From Verticillium longisporum (taxonomy: Eukaryota > Ascomycota > Sordariomycetes > Glomerellales > Plectosphaerellaceae): a stretch of 64,000 nucleotides of DNA. Every line of letters starts with the position of its first letter. Within the stretch, counting starts at the first letter, position 1. Made by a program: the position numbers and the translations under genes. Below, one piece after another: positions 46,502 to 58,161 of this stretch. Below the pieces are notes generated by a model. That model searched no databases. It was not told the origin of the DNA and saw nothing but the letters and a program-made list of their open reading frames with translations. The DNA is taken from positions 1,922,001-1,986,000 of the forward strand of contig JAETXT010000006.1 of assembly GCA_019188255.1 (NCBI GenBank). Direction: 5' to 3'.

Positions 46502-47527
46502 TACTGATGGAGCCGGGATTCGTGGATGCGATGTGTTGACGCTGGTTTATCGCCTGGCGTCTGAGTCGATTGTAGTTCGGTGTAGGGTGAAGACCGGGAA
46601 TGTAGAGAACCTAAGGTGAAGAGAGTGGCGGAGGGGGGCGTAGGAGGAGTTGCAGGAACTGTCCAGTCGATATTGTGCGACGTGACTTGGCATGCGCCCG
46701 TCTGCCTGGCCCGTTGCGCCGCCGGAAGCCCAAGGTGACAACAGATCGCCGGAGGGTGGGTGATACAAATTGTAACGGGTGGTGCGTGTGTGTGTGTGTG
46801 TGTGTTGGAGGGACAAGAGGGATTCCGTTTCGGCGTGGCGTAGCAGCTCGCGCAGCAAGATGAGCCTGAAGTCGCGAACAACGAGGTTGTGGTGGGCGAG
46901 GCCAACGCTTGGTTTGTTGATGGAAACAGAGAGGGCAAAGGCAAGCATGGGAAAAGGGGAAGACAGAAAGCTGTCAGCTCGAGCCGCCTGAAGGAAAGAA
47001 TCGAGGACGGTCGAGTCGAGACTCTTTCCGTGTCCGCCCAATCGAGAAACCTCCCTCGCACCTCCCACTTGGTGTCATGCTTAGTGCCTGCCTACCCACG
47101 CCTCTGCTCACGCCACGCCTGCCCCTCCATACCCGTGCCTCCCCGATGGGGCCGGCGGCGAAGGGAAGAAGGCGTGGCGGGAAAAGCTTGGTTTCGGTCC
47201 CATCGCCTGCTAGCTCCTTCCCTTCTGGTCGACCCGCAATCAGCCCGCCCCGTCGCAGCCTCTGCAGCTTGCACCTAGGCCCGCTAGGCGCAAGCAGTAC
47301 AGCGCCGCGCCCCGCTGAAGATGCCTGGCGCACAGCTGATGTCGGGGCTTGTTCGCCCAGCATGGAGGAACAGGGGTAAGGTAGGCACCCAAGGCACCTC
47401 AGGACGCAAGTTGGATGAGAAGAACCAAAGGACAACTCGGCCGTTGCACACATGCTCACAATTGGCTGGCATGGATCTGCACACGTTGCGGGACTACGTG
47501 CCTCTCTCCCATGTCTGTGGATTTCAC
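46502..47527. other. Intergenic upstream of GT31-like gene
   Basis: Promoter and leader of the glycosyltransferase at left. It holds a GT dinucleotide run at 46786-46805. No gene seen. Confidence 0.4.
46786..46805. repeat. GT microsatellite
   Basis: Twenty bases of uninterrupted GT dinucleotide, in the upstream region of the glycosyltransferase gene. Confidence 0.9.
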
Positions 47528-47661
47528 GAGGACGGGTATTTGCTCTGCCCTTGTTGGGTATTTGCTCTGCCCGGCAGGGGTAAAAGCACACTAGACAAGG
47601 ATCAAGCCGCAAACACAGACAGCTCCACCACCCAGCGAGGGCAGGGCAAATACCCGTCCTC
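47528..47661. mobile_element. 134-bp non-autonomous TIR element (MITE), possible Mutator type
   Basis: The ends form terminal inverted repeats of about 24 bp starting GAGGACGGGTATTTGC, with one mismatch. The element is flanked on both sides by the identical 9-mer GGATTTCAC (47519-47527 and 47662-47670), a textbook target-site duplication. Inside, the 17-mer starting GGGTATTTGCTCTGCC is repeated directly (47534-47550 and 47556-47572). It is too short to code for a transposase. A 9-bp duplication suits Mutator-like elements; hAT (8 bp) is the alternative. It lies in a gene-free region between the GT31-like and TRM6 genes. Confidence 0.72.
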
Positions 47662-47670
47662 GGATTTCAC

Positions 47671-49308
47671 TAGAGCAAGCGCCTCGCTGGGCTGAAGAGC
47701 GATTTGCAATATCCGCTTGCAAGGTGTCTCAATCCTTCTGTGCTGGGGGTCCACGCTTCCAACACAGAGGCCATGTAACCTACCCCGGGACCTCGCCGAG
47801 TCGTCAAGAGCCAATGGACAGCGCCCCTTTTGGCACGCTTCACTGCAGGCGACGCCCGCACAGTGACATTGCTGCGACCGAGAACACCACGAAATCGGGA
47901 AATTACACTGTGCGAGCAAACCTCGTATTTGCAATCCTTTTCCTCAAAGCACCTCAAGGTCCGATCATCTTACGAGGTGCTTTTGGTCGCCGAGGGGGCG
48001 TCATCAGAATGTATGTGCCGTCGGCTTGAACCCCATCTCCCAACCATCTCCCCGTCCGTGCCGCAAAGCACGTCCAAGTCAATACTTGGTGGGCTCTCCA
48101 TTCCCAGCACACAGACGTACAAAGGCCGCTGCCAGACACCCGCGAAACGCGTTCAAGCTTTTTTGCCCAGTCAAGCCCAGCCACTGTGGTCCCTACAGGA
48201 TCCGCGTCAAAATTCGGGAGAGGGCGGCAAGATGACACGTATCTTCTTAGCGTTGCGCCGCAATCGATGGGCTGAGACAATGTCTCAACAGTAACATGCC
48301 TCTTTGTTTGTTCGTTCGCGCACCCACTTGGGACGTGACTGTTATACTTTCCCCATGCGATTAACGAGGGAGGGAGGGAGAGAGAGAGAGAGGAAAAGGG
48401 ACTTTGGGAACTGTAGGGTGCCATTTCCAGGGTAAGGCTTCAGCCATGGCGCTCGACGACCACACGACATCAATGCCGTTGCAACGCCACGTCCGGATCC
48501 CAGCCTCCGATCACCCAAGCTCGGCCCAGGCACGAGCGCCAGAAGCATTGGTCCGCCGTGTCTCTCCTTCTTTTTGGGAAGGCCTTTGCTGCTGCTTTGG
48601 GATATGGGGCTTGGCCTGCCCGAGGGCATGTCATATTTGGCACATTGCCACTGGTCCCGGCGGGTTATTCACGTTTGTCAGGCCATAATTGAATTTCCTG
48701 AGAGATTGGAGGTGTTATGCACATTTTGCTAATTAAGGTTGGTCATCAGGTGAGCTTCGAATGAGGGTGTACATGGTACGGCGAATTTCGAGGGTCACAA
48801 TACAGTGCAATGGCTTGTCAAGATGCTCCAGATATCCCCGAATATCCCCGAATACCCTCTCAGAAGCAACATGGGGATAGATCTTGAGACTTCGATTGAT
48901 GTAAGCATGCGCTCTGGGGCTATGGTCAACGAGAAACTATTGACTGTACGAATTAATCAACCTCGAGACAAGTCATGAGAAGCAATGGACAGCGCATGCA
49001 ACATTGAACTAGCCGTCAGATTGTCGGCAATGAATGTGTCGAAAATGACCCTGGCTACCTGAAGCTCGGGCTTGCTCGCCGTGTTACAGCGCCTTTGGCA
49101 GTCTTCTGGCAGGGAGCTCAAGGGCCTTGAGTGCCCCGCGCGGGGTACCTCCCACAAGCATCCAAGCACCCTCTGATTGGCCGAAGCGTCGGTTTCCAGA
49201 ACGCCAGTGCTCGACCTTGAATCTTTTTTTTCCACCCTAGCATCGCATCGTTTCGCAGACGCATCGCCTTGCGACGACTCGACCCCTACACAGGCCGTCC
49301 CGACGACA
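47671..49308. other. Gene-poor interval, including TRM6 leader
   Basis: No recognisable gene. It contains a GGGA/GA-rich run at about 48366-48392 and a short tandem ATATCCCCGA repeat near 48832-48855. An in-phase ATG at 49177 precedes the TRM6 start but adds no conserved sequence. Confidence 0.4.
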
Positions 49309-51231
49309 ATGCATACCATTGTGCAGCCAAATGAATGGGTGGCTGTAAAGCTCCCCAATGAGAGCATCCGGATCATCCAAGTCATCCCCAATACGTTCGT
49401 TCGCCCGCTGCCAATGGCACACCGTCGTAGTTGGCTAACCCAGTCTCAACAGCACCATCTCGCTTGGCAAATACGGCTCCTTTCCAAGCAACCTCATCAT
49501 CGAGCGGCCATACCACCTCACATACGAAGTCCAGGACAGACGCGACGACGAGAACTTTAACAGGTTGCGCGTCGTACCGGCCTCGGAGCTTCACGCAGAC
49601 GTCATTGCCGAAGAGAACGGCGAAAAGGCAGTGCCCGATGAGTCGGCGGAAGGCGACGCCAACGCCGACAATGACGCCAGTGCCCCTACGTCGGCCAACG
49701 TGGTCGCCGTCGAAGATGGCGCCGACTTTACCCTCGTTGACAAGGCCAGCGGCACCGTCATCGCCCGCGAGGGCCGCGACAAGATCGAGGCCGAGGCGCG
49801 GCAGCTCCTGACGCAGCAGGAGATCGAGACGCTGAAGAAGCGCGACACGGACGGCGGACGAGACATTATTGCGAAGCTCTTGCTGTCGCACACGAGCCTC
49901 GATGAGAAGACGGCCTTTTCTCTGGCCAAATACAAGATTCTCAAGAACAAGAAGTATCTGAGGAGGTTCTCGGTGCAGCCTCTCTATGCTTCGACACTGG
50001 GCCAGTTCGTCCTCGAAGAAAAGGAACCGAGCAAAATCATGGAAATGAGGCACGAGGCCTTGGCGCTGCTCGGATGCTGGGGCCATGCCCACTATGGCGG
50101 CGAGGAGATTGAGGGCACTCCCAAGGTTGTCGCCAACAACGGCAAGCCCGTGGTCGAGGCGTCACAGCTGGGCGGCCGCTGGTTGGTCGTCGACGACACG
50201 GGAGGTCTGGTGGTGGCGTCCGTCGCCGAGAGGATGGGCATACTTCACCAAGATCTCTCCCAGCACAATGTCGGGAACGGCCTGTCCATCCGGGCGACGA
50301 CAACCCAAGATGCGCCTCAGAGCGGTGCGGCCGACGCTACACCGGCCGAACTCACGCCAGCCGACACGCCAGCGGTGAGCACGCCAGCCGACGACGCGCC
50401 CTCAAACCCGGCGACTGCCCCTGCCAACGGGACATCGTACCCGACGAGAACATACCGCGACGACTTTGAGATTGACCTCGCCTCCTCCAACACCATCACC
50501 CTGCTCCACTCAGCCAACCAGCCGAACCTCGCGCTCCTCAAGTACTGGAACTGCGACATGGCCAACCCCACGCCCACGACGTCCTCCCACCCCCTGTTCA
50601 ACCGCCTCTTCCCCCTCTCCTGGCTCCAGCTGATCGAGCCCGAGTCGGACACGACGTACGCGAGCTTCACAGACGACATTCCGGAAGAAAGGCTGAGCGG
50701 CTTCAAGGCGAGCCGCCGCGGCAACTACCACCGCAAGCGCCGCCGATGGGCCCGCACGCGCTTCATCGTCGACCAGGCACGGGCCGGCGGCTTCTCCGGG
50801 CTCGTCGTCGCGTCGACCATGGACCCCATCTCCGTCGTCCGCGCCGCCCTGCCGCTCCTCGCCGGCGGCGCCCCATCTCCATCTACTCGCCCACCATCGA
50901 GCCCCTCACCCAGCTGGCCGACTGCTTCAGCAAGGCCCGCCGCGCCGCGTGGTCCAGCAACCCGCCGACAGACGACGACGGCGCGCCGCTGCCGGACCTG
51001 GAGAACTGGCCCGGGTCGGACGACTTTCCCATCAACCCGTCGCTGCTCATCGGGCCCAACGTGCAGACGAGCCGGGCGAAACGCTGGCAGGTGCTCCCGG
51101 GGAGGACGCACCCGTTGATGATGGGACGCGGCGGCGCCGAGGGTTTCCTGTTCACGGGGTCCAAGGCCGTGCCCGCGGAGGGCAAGATCGAAGCCCGCGG
51201 CAAGACCAAGCGGCGCAAGGTCGAGGCATAG
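49309..51231 (+). CDS. TRM6: tRNA (adenine-58-N1)-methyltransferase non-catalytic subunit TRM6, frame broken
   Basis: Two exons (49309-49394, 49453-51231). TRM6/GCD10 binds tRNA in the nuclear TRM6-TRM61 tetramer that makes m1A58 (established). The N-terminus MHTIVQPNEWVAVKLP, TISLGKYGSFPSNLIIERPY, QEIETLKK, and KYLRRFSVQPLYAST are family features. A low-complexity Ala/Thr/Pro/Asp segment is inserted before TYRDDFEIDL. The frame shifts at a four-C run (50871-50874): LLAGGAP in one frame, ISIYSPTIEPLTQLAD in the next; one extra C joins them. With it the protein is 621 residues and ends in a basic KTKRRKVEA tail that could be a nuclear signal. Confidence 0.9.
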
Positions 51232-51519
51232 ATGGGGGGTACTTCGTGCTGCGTAGAGGACCTGACGGGGGTTCGGAAAGGGGAGCGGAGGGGGCGCGGT
51301 GGCAAGATCATCACCATAGACTAGATACCCATGAAATGGAAGAAAACAAGATCTGGGAAAGCCAAGCTGGGGGAGCCCCCCTGACAAACTTGTTCTTGTT
51401 TTTCTTTTTGGTGGTTGGTGAAAGCATTCGCTACCCTACTTTCTTTCGCCCCCTCTTCGCAAACGACCTTCTTCGTCAACGACCCTGGCTTCTACGTGAT
51501 AAATCGTCATGACCGCTCC

Positions 51520-52309
51520 TTACAACGCCTTGCCCATGAACTTCCTCTTGGTGAAGCTGAGCCACCACTTGCTCGGCTTGCCGTCGCCGCCCTCGTCGAA
51601 AACACGCGCGAGTAACCGCGACGCAATCTCCTGGCGGACCTGAGCGATGTACTGGCGCAGCAGCTCGGCCTCCTGCCTGTCGCGGGGGGGCTCGTACATC
51701 TACGTCCTCATCGTCAGCAAGGGTCCGTCCGATTGACTAGAGGGTGCACCGGGGACGACGGGGGAACAAGCGGGACGGAAACGCACCTGGTTTAGGGGCC
51801 AGCCTGGGTCGCCGGGAATGGCAAAGTTGGTGTCGAGCGCCAGGTTCTGGACCTCTTTGGTGGCTTCGCGGGGGCCATGGTGAGGCTTGATCTTGGTGAG
51901 GCAGTCGGAGACGAACCAGATGCCGTAGACGAGGAGGCGGTCGGCGGGACCCTGGATCTCAAAGTTCCGGAAAAAGGTGTTGGCGCGGAAGAGGGCGAGG
52001 ACCTCGTCGAGAATGTCGTAGCTCTCCGAGTCGGGATCGGGGGACTCGTTGGCGGGCAGCGGCGGGGAGGGCGCCGGCAGGACGTAGGCAGGACCGCGGG
52101 TCTTGGTGCGCAGGGGCAGCAGGGGAAAGTTGCCTATCAGGCGAGGGACGTTGGGGTCCTCGTTGAAGATGGAGTTGTAGGCCTAGCGAGGGGGGAGGTA
52201 GGTTAGCTTGCGTCATGGCGACATGGAAGCGAGCGGGAATGGTGGAGGAACGGGAGCTCTGGGTTGTAGCAATTGAAGCCGAGAAAGCATGCACATCACA
52301 TACCGGCAT
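51520..52309 (-). CDS. ARC18: Arp2/3 complex 21-kDa subunit ARPC3
   Basis: Three minus-strand exons (52309-52304, 52182-51787, 51699-51520) encode 193 residues. ARPC3 is a structural subunit of the actin-nucleating Arp2/3 complex (established). Family stretches are GNFPLLPLRTKTRGPA, ALFRANTFFRNFEIQGPAD, RLLVYGIWFVSDCL, and the C-terminal PSKWWLSFTKRKFMGKAL. The first coding exon is only ATGCCG, six bases, before a 121-nt intron; the MP-AY junction matches how the family begins. There is a Pro-rich insertion (LPAPSPPLPANESPDPDSE) after the first strand. Convergent with TRM6, about 290 bp apart. Confidence 0.93.
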
Positions 52310-53230
52310 CTTGAAGAGGTCTGCGGTCTGCGGTCTGCGACCAGCGGGATGTCGATCTATGTCAGGATAAGCCCGCGGGAGATGGCGTCGTGGGCGAAGT
52401 GAAGCTGTCGTGGTGATGGTGGGGCTCAGCGACGACTGACGTTGTGGCAGCATGAGCCAGGCAAGCTGGGCCAGGCTGCATCTGGATGGACACCTGGAGG
52501 GGTGGGGCAGGAGGCTGGAGCAAGGCCGGATCAACTCCGGAGAAATGGGCCCAGCAACCCCTCCAAAGCACGTGCCTTGTGCCTTGTGCCTTGTGTCTTG
52601 TGCCTCGTGAGTCTGCGCCCCTCGCTTCGCCACCTGGACCCCCATTGGTACCTTACGAATACACAAAGATGGATCTCGATTTGACGGATGCCTAGCCTGG
52701 TCACCTGATCTCGCTCGCCCAACGCGCCTCGATCTGAGGGGCGAATTTGCCGCGGGGATCATCGTCGCGCCCTTCCGTCCGTCTTGAACAAGGTCAGGGG
52801 TGCGCGCCTGGTACACACGTTTCTTTTTCCCTGCCCACTGCAGGCAAGGCATCTATCGACATTCAACACCATCAGCTCTTCTGTCGCGACAAAAGCGGTC
52901 GCGATACTCCCGCGATCACGACCATTGATTTGGCACAAAGCTTTCCTGAAACCCTCGTCGCGCCACTGACTCGAGGTTGAATTTTCTTTCATCCATCTTT
53001 TTCCGCCCTTTACGACGCGCCTCCGGGTTCTCCCCCCCAGATTGCGACGGCCAAGTGACTCTTGCGCACCCTTGCCTCGTGGCCAAAGCTAAAGCTTTGA
53101 TGATGCTTGTTATAGAGTCAGCATTTCCCCCTGCTGCTGCCACCGCTGCTGCTACTTCTCTCTTACACGTAGCGGAAACTGACAGATGCCCCACAGCACG
53201 CTCTTCCATACAAACACACTATTCGATCGA
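52310..53230. other. Divergent interval between ARPC3 and unknown gene
   Basis: Promoters of both genes must lie here. It holds a heptamer minisatellite at 52572-52606. No other gene seen. Confidence 0.4.
52572..52606. repeat. Heptamer minisatellite GCCTTGT x5
   Basis: Five head-to-tail copies of a seven-base unit, the first three identical (GCCTTGT), the last two with single changes. Confidence 0.85.
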
Positions 53231-54894
53231 ATGGGCTCCATCGCGGACATGCTCGCGACCAAGATGGAGGCCGCTGCGGACGCTGCGGATGCTGCGGACG
53301 CTGCTGCCGCCACACCGTCGAGCTCGACAGAATCGACACCAAACCCGCCGTCGTCAGCGACACCGACGCCACCATCGCCACCATCGCCAGTCGCGGCCGT
53401 TGCGCCCGTCTCCAAACGACGTTTCACACCGAGACGGATCTACCGACCAGAAGCCAACTCTCTCTACGACCTCATGTGGGACGAGGCTGGCTCCACGCTC
53501 TTCATGAAGCCCATTTTCTGGACCGACATGCACTCGCGTCTTCTCGACATTCGCTACGTCGAGCTCCCCGGTGCCAAAACATCAAGGCCACGCAAGACTT
53601 TTACCAGGCCTCGCCACGCGCCGAGAGCCTCTGCAGGCAGCTCACCCAGCTGCAGCACCCCGAACTCAACGGGCCTTACGAGACGGACCACATATTCGAG
53701 GCCATCGAAACACTCTACCCCTCGACGAGACTCACTGCAGCCCCGCCGCGCGGCATGATCGACCTCAACATGTACTTCTCCGGCCTCCTGTACCCCAGCG
53801 CATGTCGCGTCCAGCTCATGTGGGAATGCGGCCCCGCCCAAGATGCCCTCTGCGAGTCGTTCCAGACCATCTCCACACGCCCTGCCGAATCCTTACCCGG
53901 CAGTCTCAACGCTAGCGCAGTTCTGCCGCCTCGGTCTTCGGCAGCCGCGCGGGAACCGACGCTCGCGTACATCAGCAAAAAGTTCATCCACGACTCGCGC
54001 GCCAATATGTACCGCGCCTTCCGCGGCCCCAAGAACAGGGGCAACTCGCCCGTCGAGAGCCTCTGCCGGCTGCGGTCGAAGCGCCTCATGCCGAGCAACA
54101 CGGACGAGGACCCGGCCTTTGCCGGCACGCTCCTCGCCATGGCCCAGAAGCGCTTCTACCACAACGCGCCCTCGGCCATTGGCCGCTCGCGCAACGCCCG
54201 GCGCCACGCGCCCAAGCCCCAGCCGGCCCCCGCCTTTCACGACGTGACGGTCCACTTCATGACAAACGACGACGACGGCAACGAGCTCATTGTCTACACG
54301 GCCGTCGTCACGGCCGCCTTCCTCGCGCGGTTCCACGCCCCGACCAAGACGCCCGCCGGCAAGAACGCCCCGGGCGAGGCGACCCTCACAGACCTCGGCA
54401 TGAAGATTGAGTACACCAAAGTGCCCATCTGGCCCGTCGTCGGCCTCAAGGAACGCCTCGGCAAAGCCCTGGGCCGAGACCTCATTGGCGACTTTGACGA
54501 GAACGACCTCGACATGCTCGGGTCGCAGAAGAGGCCGAGCGAGAACAGCAGCAGCAGCAGCAGCAGCACCAACAGCAACAGCAGCAGCAACCCGAACAAG
54601 CGCGCGGCGCCCGACGACGAGGAAGACGGCACCCGGGCCCGCAGACCCAGCAACGAGCAGCTTGGCGAGACGGGACTGGATTACGAGGCCAGAGCCAAGG
54701 CGCTCATCGCGTCGATCTGGGACGGTGGCGGCGGCGGCGGCGGCGGCGGCGCAGGCGGCAGCGACGACTCTGACGAGGAGCACGCGCAGACGTCCTCGAA
54801 CAGCCGGAAACGGCGCCGGCTGACCAACGGTCGCCGCATCGACGAGTCTGGGCGGCAGGGGGTGGCGGCCAAGAGCAGGCAGCTGGTCGAGTGA
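53231..54894 (+). CDS. Unknown protein, frame broken at A run
   Basis: I do not recognise a family. The N-terminal frame begins MGSIADMLATKMEAA at 53231 (an in-frame ATG at 53186 is possible), runs through Ala/Ser/Pro-rich sequence to RRIYRPEANSLYDLMWDE, and ends conserved-looking sequence at ELPGAK. The continuation NIKATQDFYQASPRAESL is in the next frame; the switch lies at a four-A run (53576-53579) and one extra A joins them, giving 554 residues. The middle is well-packed, globular-looking sequence; the C-terminal third is low complexity with Ser/Asn, poly-Gly (nine in a row), acidic and basic (RKRRR) clusters, suggesting a nuclear protein. No introns are needed. Confidence 0.65.
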
Positions 54895-55333
54895 TTTGGT
54901 CCTCTTTGCACTCTCCGCGCAGGCGACTTTACCATGCAGCCATGCGAGCGTGCGTGCCTGCAGTTCTTTCCACATGTAGTAGACAATTATCACGAGCAAA
55001 ACGCGTTATGACAGCGGGCAGCGGCGTGGCGTCGTCGGTTTCGGCATGGCCCATTCGGCATGGCCCATAGAAGGAAGGCAAGGACATGGTCAGGGGCTCG
55101 GGGTTCATGGTGTTTCGGGTTTGACAACGAAAACATTTTCAACAGTCGTTTTTTTTTTTTTGTTTTTTTTTTCAACCAGGGAAGGGGGAGGGACTTGTGA
55201 TTACTCAGTTATCATACCTTTGCTGTTCACTATACATGATCATAGCAAGTCTGAACCAGGCGTCGATTATTTTTCATCCTATCTTGCTTTCCCAACTCCA
55301 CAGCGCGCATGCTTCGCCCCATAAAGGCCACGC
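54895..55333. other. Convergent 3' flanks
   Basis: Ends of the unknown gene and the kinesin gene. Long T runs at 55149-55172 may be part of a kinesin 3' UTR on the other strand. Confidence 0.4.
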
Positions 55334-57284
55334 CTACAGCGTTTCATAGTAATACCGCGTCGCAACATCATACTCGAGCAGCACCTCGGCCACCATGCGC
55401 TCGACGGGCACGACGACCTGCCGCCACAGACAGACCTCGAACGCGTTGGGCATGAAGCCGGGCGTCACCCGGGCGCAGGCGTACCGCGCCTGCGCCCGCG
55501 CCCCGTCGGCGCCCAGCACGACGGCGAGGTTGCGCCCCGGCAGCGGCATGGGCATGTCGGCGGGGGGATCGAACGCGACGACGAGGCCGGGGCGTATGCG
55601 CTCGGTGAACGGCACGCCCGCCATGTCGGGCCGCGGGTCGGCGCTCGACAGGCCCGTCTTTTCAGGGGCCGCGGCGGCCTTGGCGTCGACGGGCGTGGCC
55701 GTGGCGCGCTGCGAGTCGACGTGGAGGCGCCAGAACTTGGCCTGGAAGGCGCGGGCCTGGTCATCGGTCACGCCGGGGCTGCGGAGGCAGCGCGTGAGGA
55801 ACTCGGCGGCGAGCAGGCGGAGGAGCTGGGCGCCCGACTCGGAGGGGGCAAGGATCTGCGGGACGACGGGCGGTGTGCCGGACTGTGTTGTCAGTGGATG
55901 TAGGGCAGCGCATCTTGGGCTTATGGCGTGCATCTCCCGACCTGGCTCGGGACCTGAGGACGAGAGACGAGGACAAGAATAAGCAGCCAAAAAAAAAAAA
56001 AAAAACTCACATTCTTCCCGACCCACGCCCGCAGCTGCTCGTTCGACCACGTCGCCGGCTTGCCAGCATCAAACATGACAGCCGGAGCCGCCGGCGCAAC
56101 GACCCGCAGCATCTCGGCGTAGCGCAGCGTGTTCTTGCTGGCGCCAACGTCGGCGAGGCAGGGGTTGACGCAGGCGACGACGACGGTGCGGCAGGCGCGC
56201 GAGGCGGCGGGGTCGAAGACGTGCTTGAGGACCTTGGTCAGGGCGCTCTGGCGAAAGGGCACGTAGGGCGGCTTTGCCTTTTTCTGGCCGGCGGCGGCGG
56301 CCGTGACGTGGTCGGCGGCGGCGCGGCCGCGGATGCAGTCTTTGAGGACGGACAGGCTGACGTTGATCTCGCGCGTCTCGCGCATGCGGTCGGCGCCGTG
56401 GGTGGCGACGTCGCGGGCGGCCTCGGAGCCGGCGAGGTCGACGAGGTAGAGCAGGCCGTCGTCGGCGTCGGGCAGGGCCGGGTTGGCGAGGCGCAGGCGG
56501 CAGACGGCGTGGGAGCGCGACGACGCGTCGTTCTTGGTGGTGGAGGCGGTGCGGCGGAAGCGGGCGGCGGCGTCGACGTGGGCGAGGAGCGCGGCGACGT
56601 CGGTGACGGGGTGCTCGGCGGCGCCGGCGAGGTGGGTCGCGCCGAACGAGTCCTCGAGGACGGACACGGGCTTGCGGGCGTTGAGGAGGTCGGCGGCGGT
56701 GTTGCCGGCGAGCTCAATGATGGAGACGTGCATCTCGCGCCGGCCCTCGAGCGCGCCGCCCGTCAGCGTCGAGGCGACGAGGCGCTCGAGGGCGCTGACC
56801 GTGTACGTCTTGCCCGAGCCCGTCTGGCCGTAGGCGAAGACGGTGCTGACGCCGCCACCCCAGGCCCAGGCCACGAGGGGGTGGACCAGGTCGTGGTAGA
56901 TGTCCTCGGAGGACGTGTCAACGCCGTAGAACTTGTCGACGCGGTAGGTGAAGGACTGCGCGGTCGGTCAGAGAAGCGACACCCACGTATGGGCTACGGG
57001 CAAGGCAAACAAACATTCAGACCCGGTAATCCCCTGACCGGCCGCCTCAGCTCGTGAAGGTCGACCTGGCCCTTCGTGTGCTCACGAGGGAAGAGGCCAG
57101 GCACCATGCCCGAAGACAGCTCATGGCCGAGCATGGGCCGCAGCCGCGTCACGATGACAATGCCGGCATCTTCCTTGGTCTCGCCAGTCTCCTTCGAGGC
57201 GGGAGCAGGAGGAGGCTTGTATGCAGCGACGAGGCGCAGGTACCGCTGGGCGTGTTCGAGGATGAATTCGTCCGTCACGTTCAT
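55334..57284 (-). CDS. Kinesin motor protein, kinesin-13-like
   Basis: Three minus-strand exons (57284-57015, 56955-56011, 55882-55334) encode 587 residues. Motor motifs are complete: P-loop GQTGSGKT at residues 133-140, switch I NDASSRSH, switch II LVDLAGSE, and the ending SKNTLRYAEMLRVV. The motor starts after about 60 residues and includes VDLHELRRPVRG before SFTYRVDKFYG, recalling the KVDLTKY segment of kinesin-13/KIF24, which depolymerise microtubules; the subfamily is my inference. The C-terminal 180 residues lack an obvious coiled coil. The first intron uses donor GTTTGT at 57014, and the second begins GTGAG followed by 17 T on the coding strand (A run 55989-56005), a stretch prone to sequencing error. 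Confidence 0.87.
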
Positions 57285-58161
57285 TGCGAGAGGATGATGT
57301 CGGCAGCCGATTGGGCGATGAATTGAGATGGCTGGCTGTCTGAAGGCTCCGAGAATACTGCTCCTGCTCCAAGATGAATGGAGGGAGGTCGGATCATGGT
57401 ATTTATCGAACAGGTCTCGCGCCCTTTCGTACGCCGGCGAACGGATGGATGCACAGGATCCCAGAGATGTGCGCAAGCCCGAAGAAGCACCGGGCCTTTT
57501 CACCTCTCACCGCATGGACAATAGTCTGATCGCCCCAGGCAGCTGAATTGTCATGACCGTTGTTGTCTTGTTTTTGGCTCATGGCTGGTGCCTACGAGGC
57601 GTTTCCTGGAATCATGGTGATACCTTCGTCTTGGCCTTTCCAGCAAGAGCGGGGGCGTCCGCGTCCCCAGGCAGCAGCCAACGGGTCCTTCCAGCTGTCG
57701 CCGGCTGTTCAAGCCAAACCTTCTACCAACTGTCATCGGCTGTTGAGCTAGATCTCCCTTCTTGCCCAAGTCGAGCCAGCAACTTGAGCCAGCAGCTTGA
57801 ACCAGCAACAGCAGATATGTGTACGCAATGAGTACCACCAAAAAATGATGCCAACCCCCTATGGCCTCCCTTTCCATTCAAACACCGTGTGCTCCTGGGG
57901 CGGGGTATCTGTTCTAAAAAGCCCAAAACACAGCTGTGCATGCCGTCCAGGTTCAAGGCCTTCCAAGACAGACCAGGAGAGAGGAACCCAAGCCAAATAC
58001 CTACACCATGAGATGACCTCCATGTACGCCGTGCATCCCTTGCGTATTCTCTTTTCCTTCATCATTTCCTTTAATCCATCAGAGTCGGAAGCCTGAGAAA
58101 GAGAGAGATAAAAAAAAAAGAAGACCCTCGAGCTCCAGATCCGCCCTCACCGGCTTGCCCC
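57285..58161. other. Kinesin promoter and 3' flank of histidine kinase
   Basis: No gene seen. Short open frames overlap on both strands without protein-like features. Confidence 0.4.

Noticed and set aside
49177..49308. Longer TRM6 start at 49177
   Set aside because: In frame, but the extra 44 residues lack conserved features, while MHTIVQPNEW at 49309 looks like the family's N-terminus.
53893..54999. Open frame of 368 codons on the minus strand
   Set aside because: Antisense to the unknown gene; its composition is that of a GC-rich shadow.
55873..57057. Open frame of 394 codons on the plus strand
   Set aside because: Gly/Ala/Val/Asp-rich shadow of the kinesin motor in GC-rich DNA.
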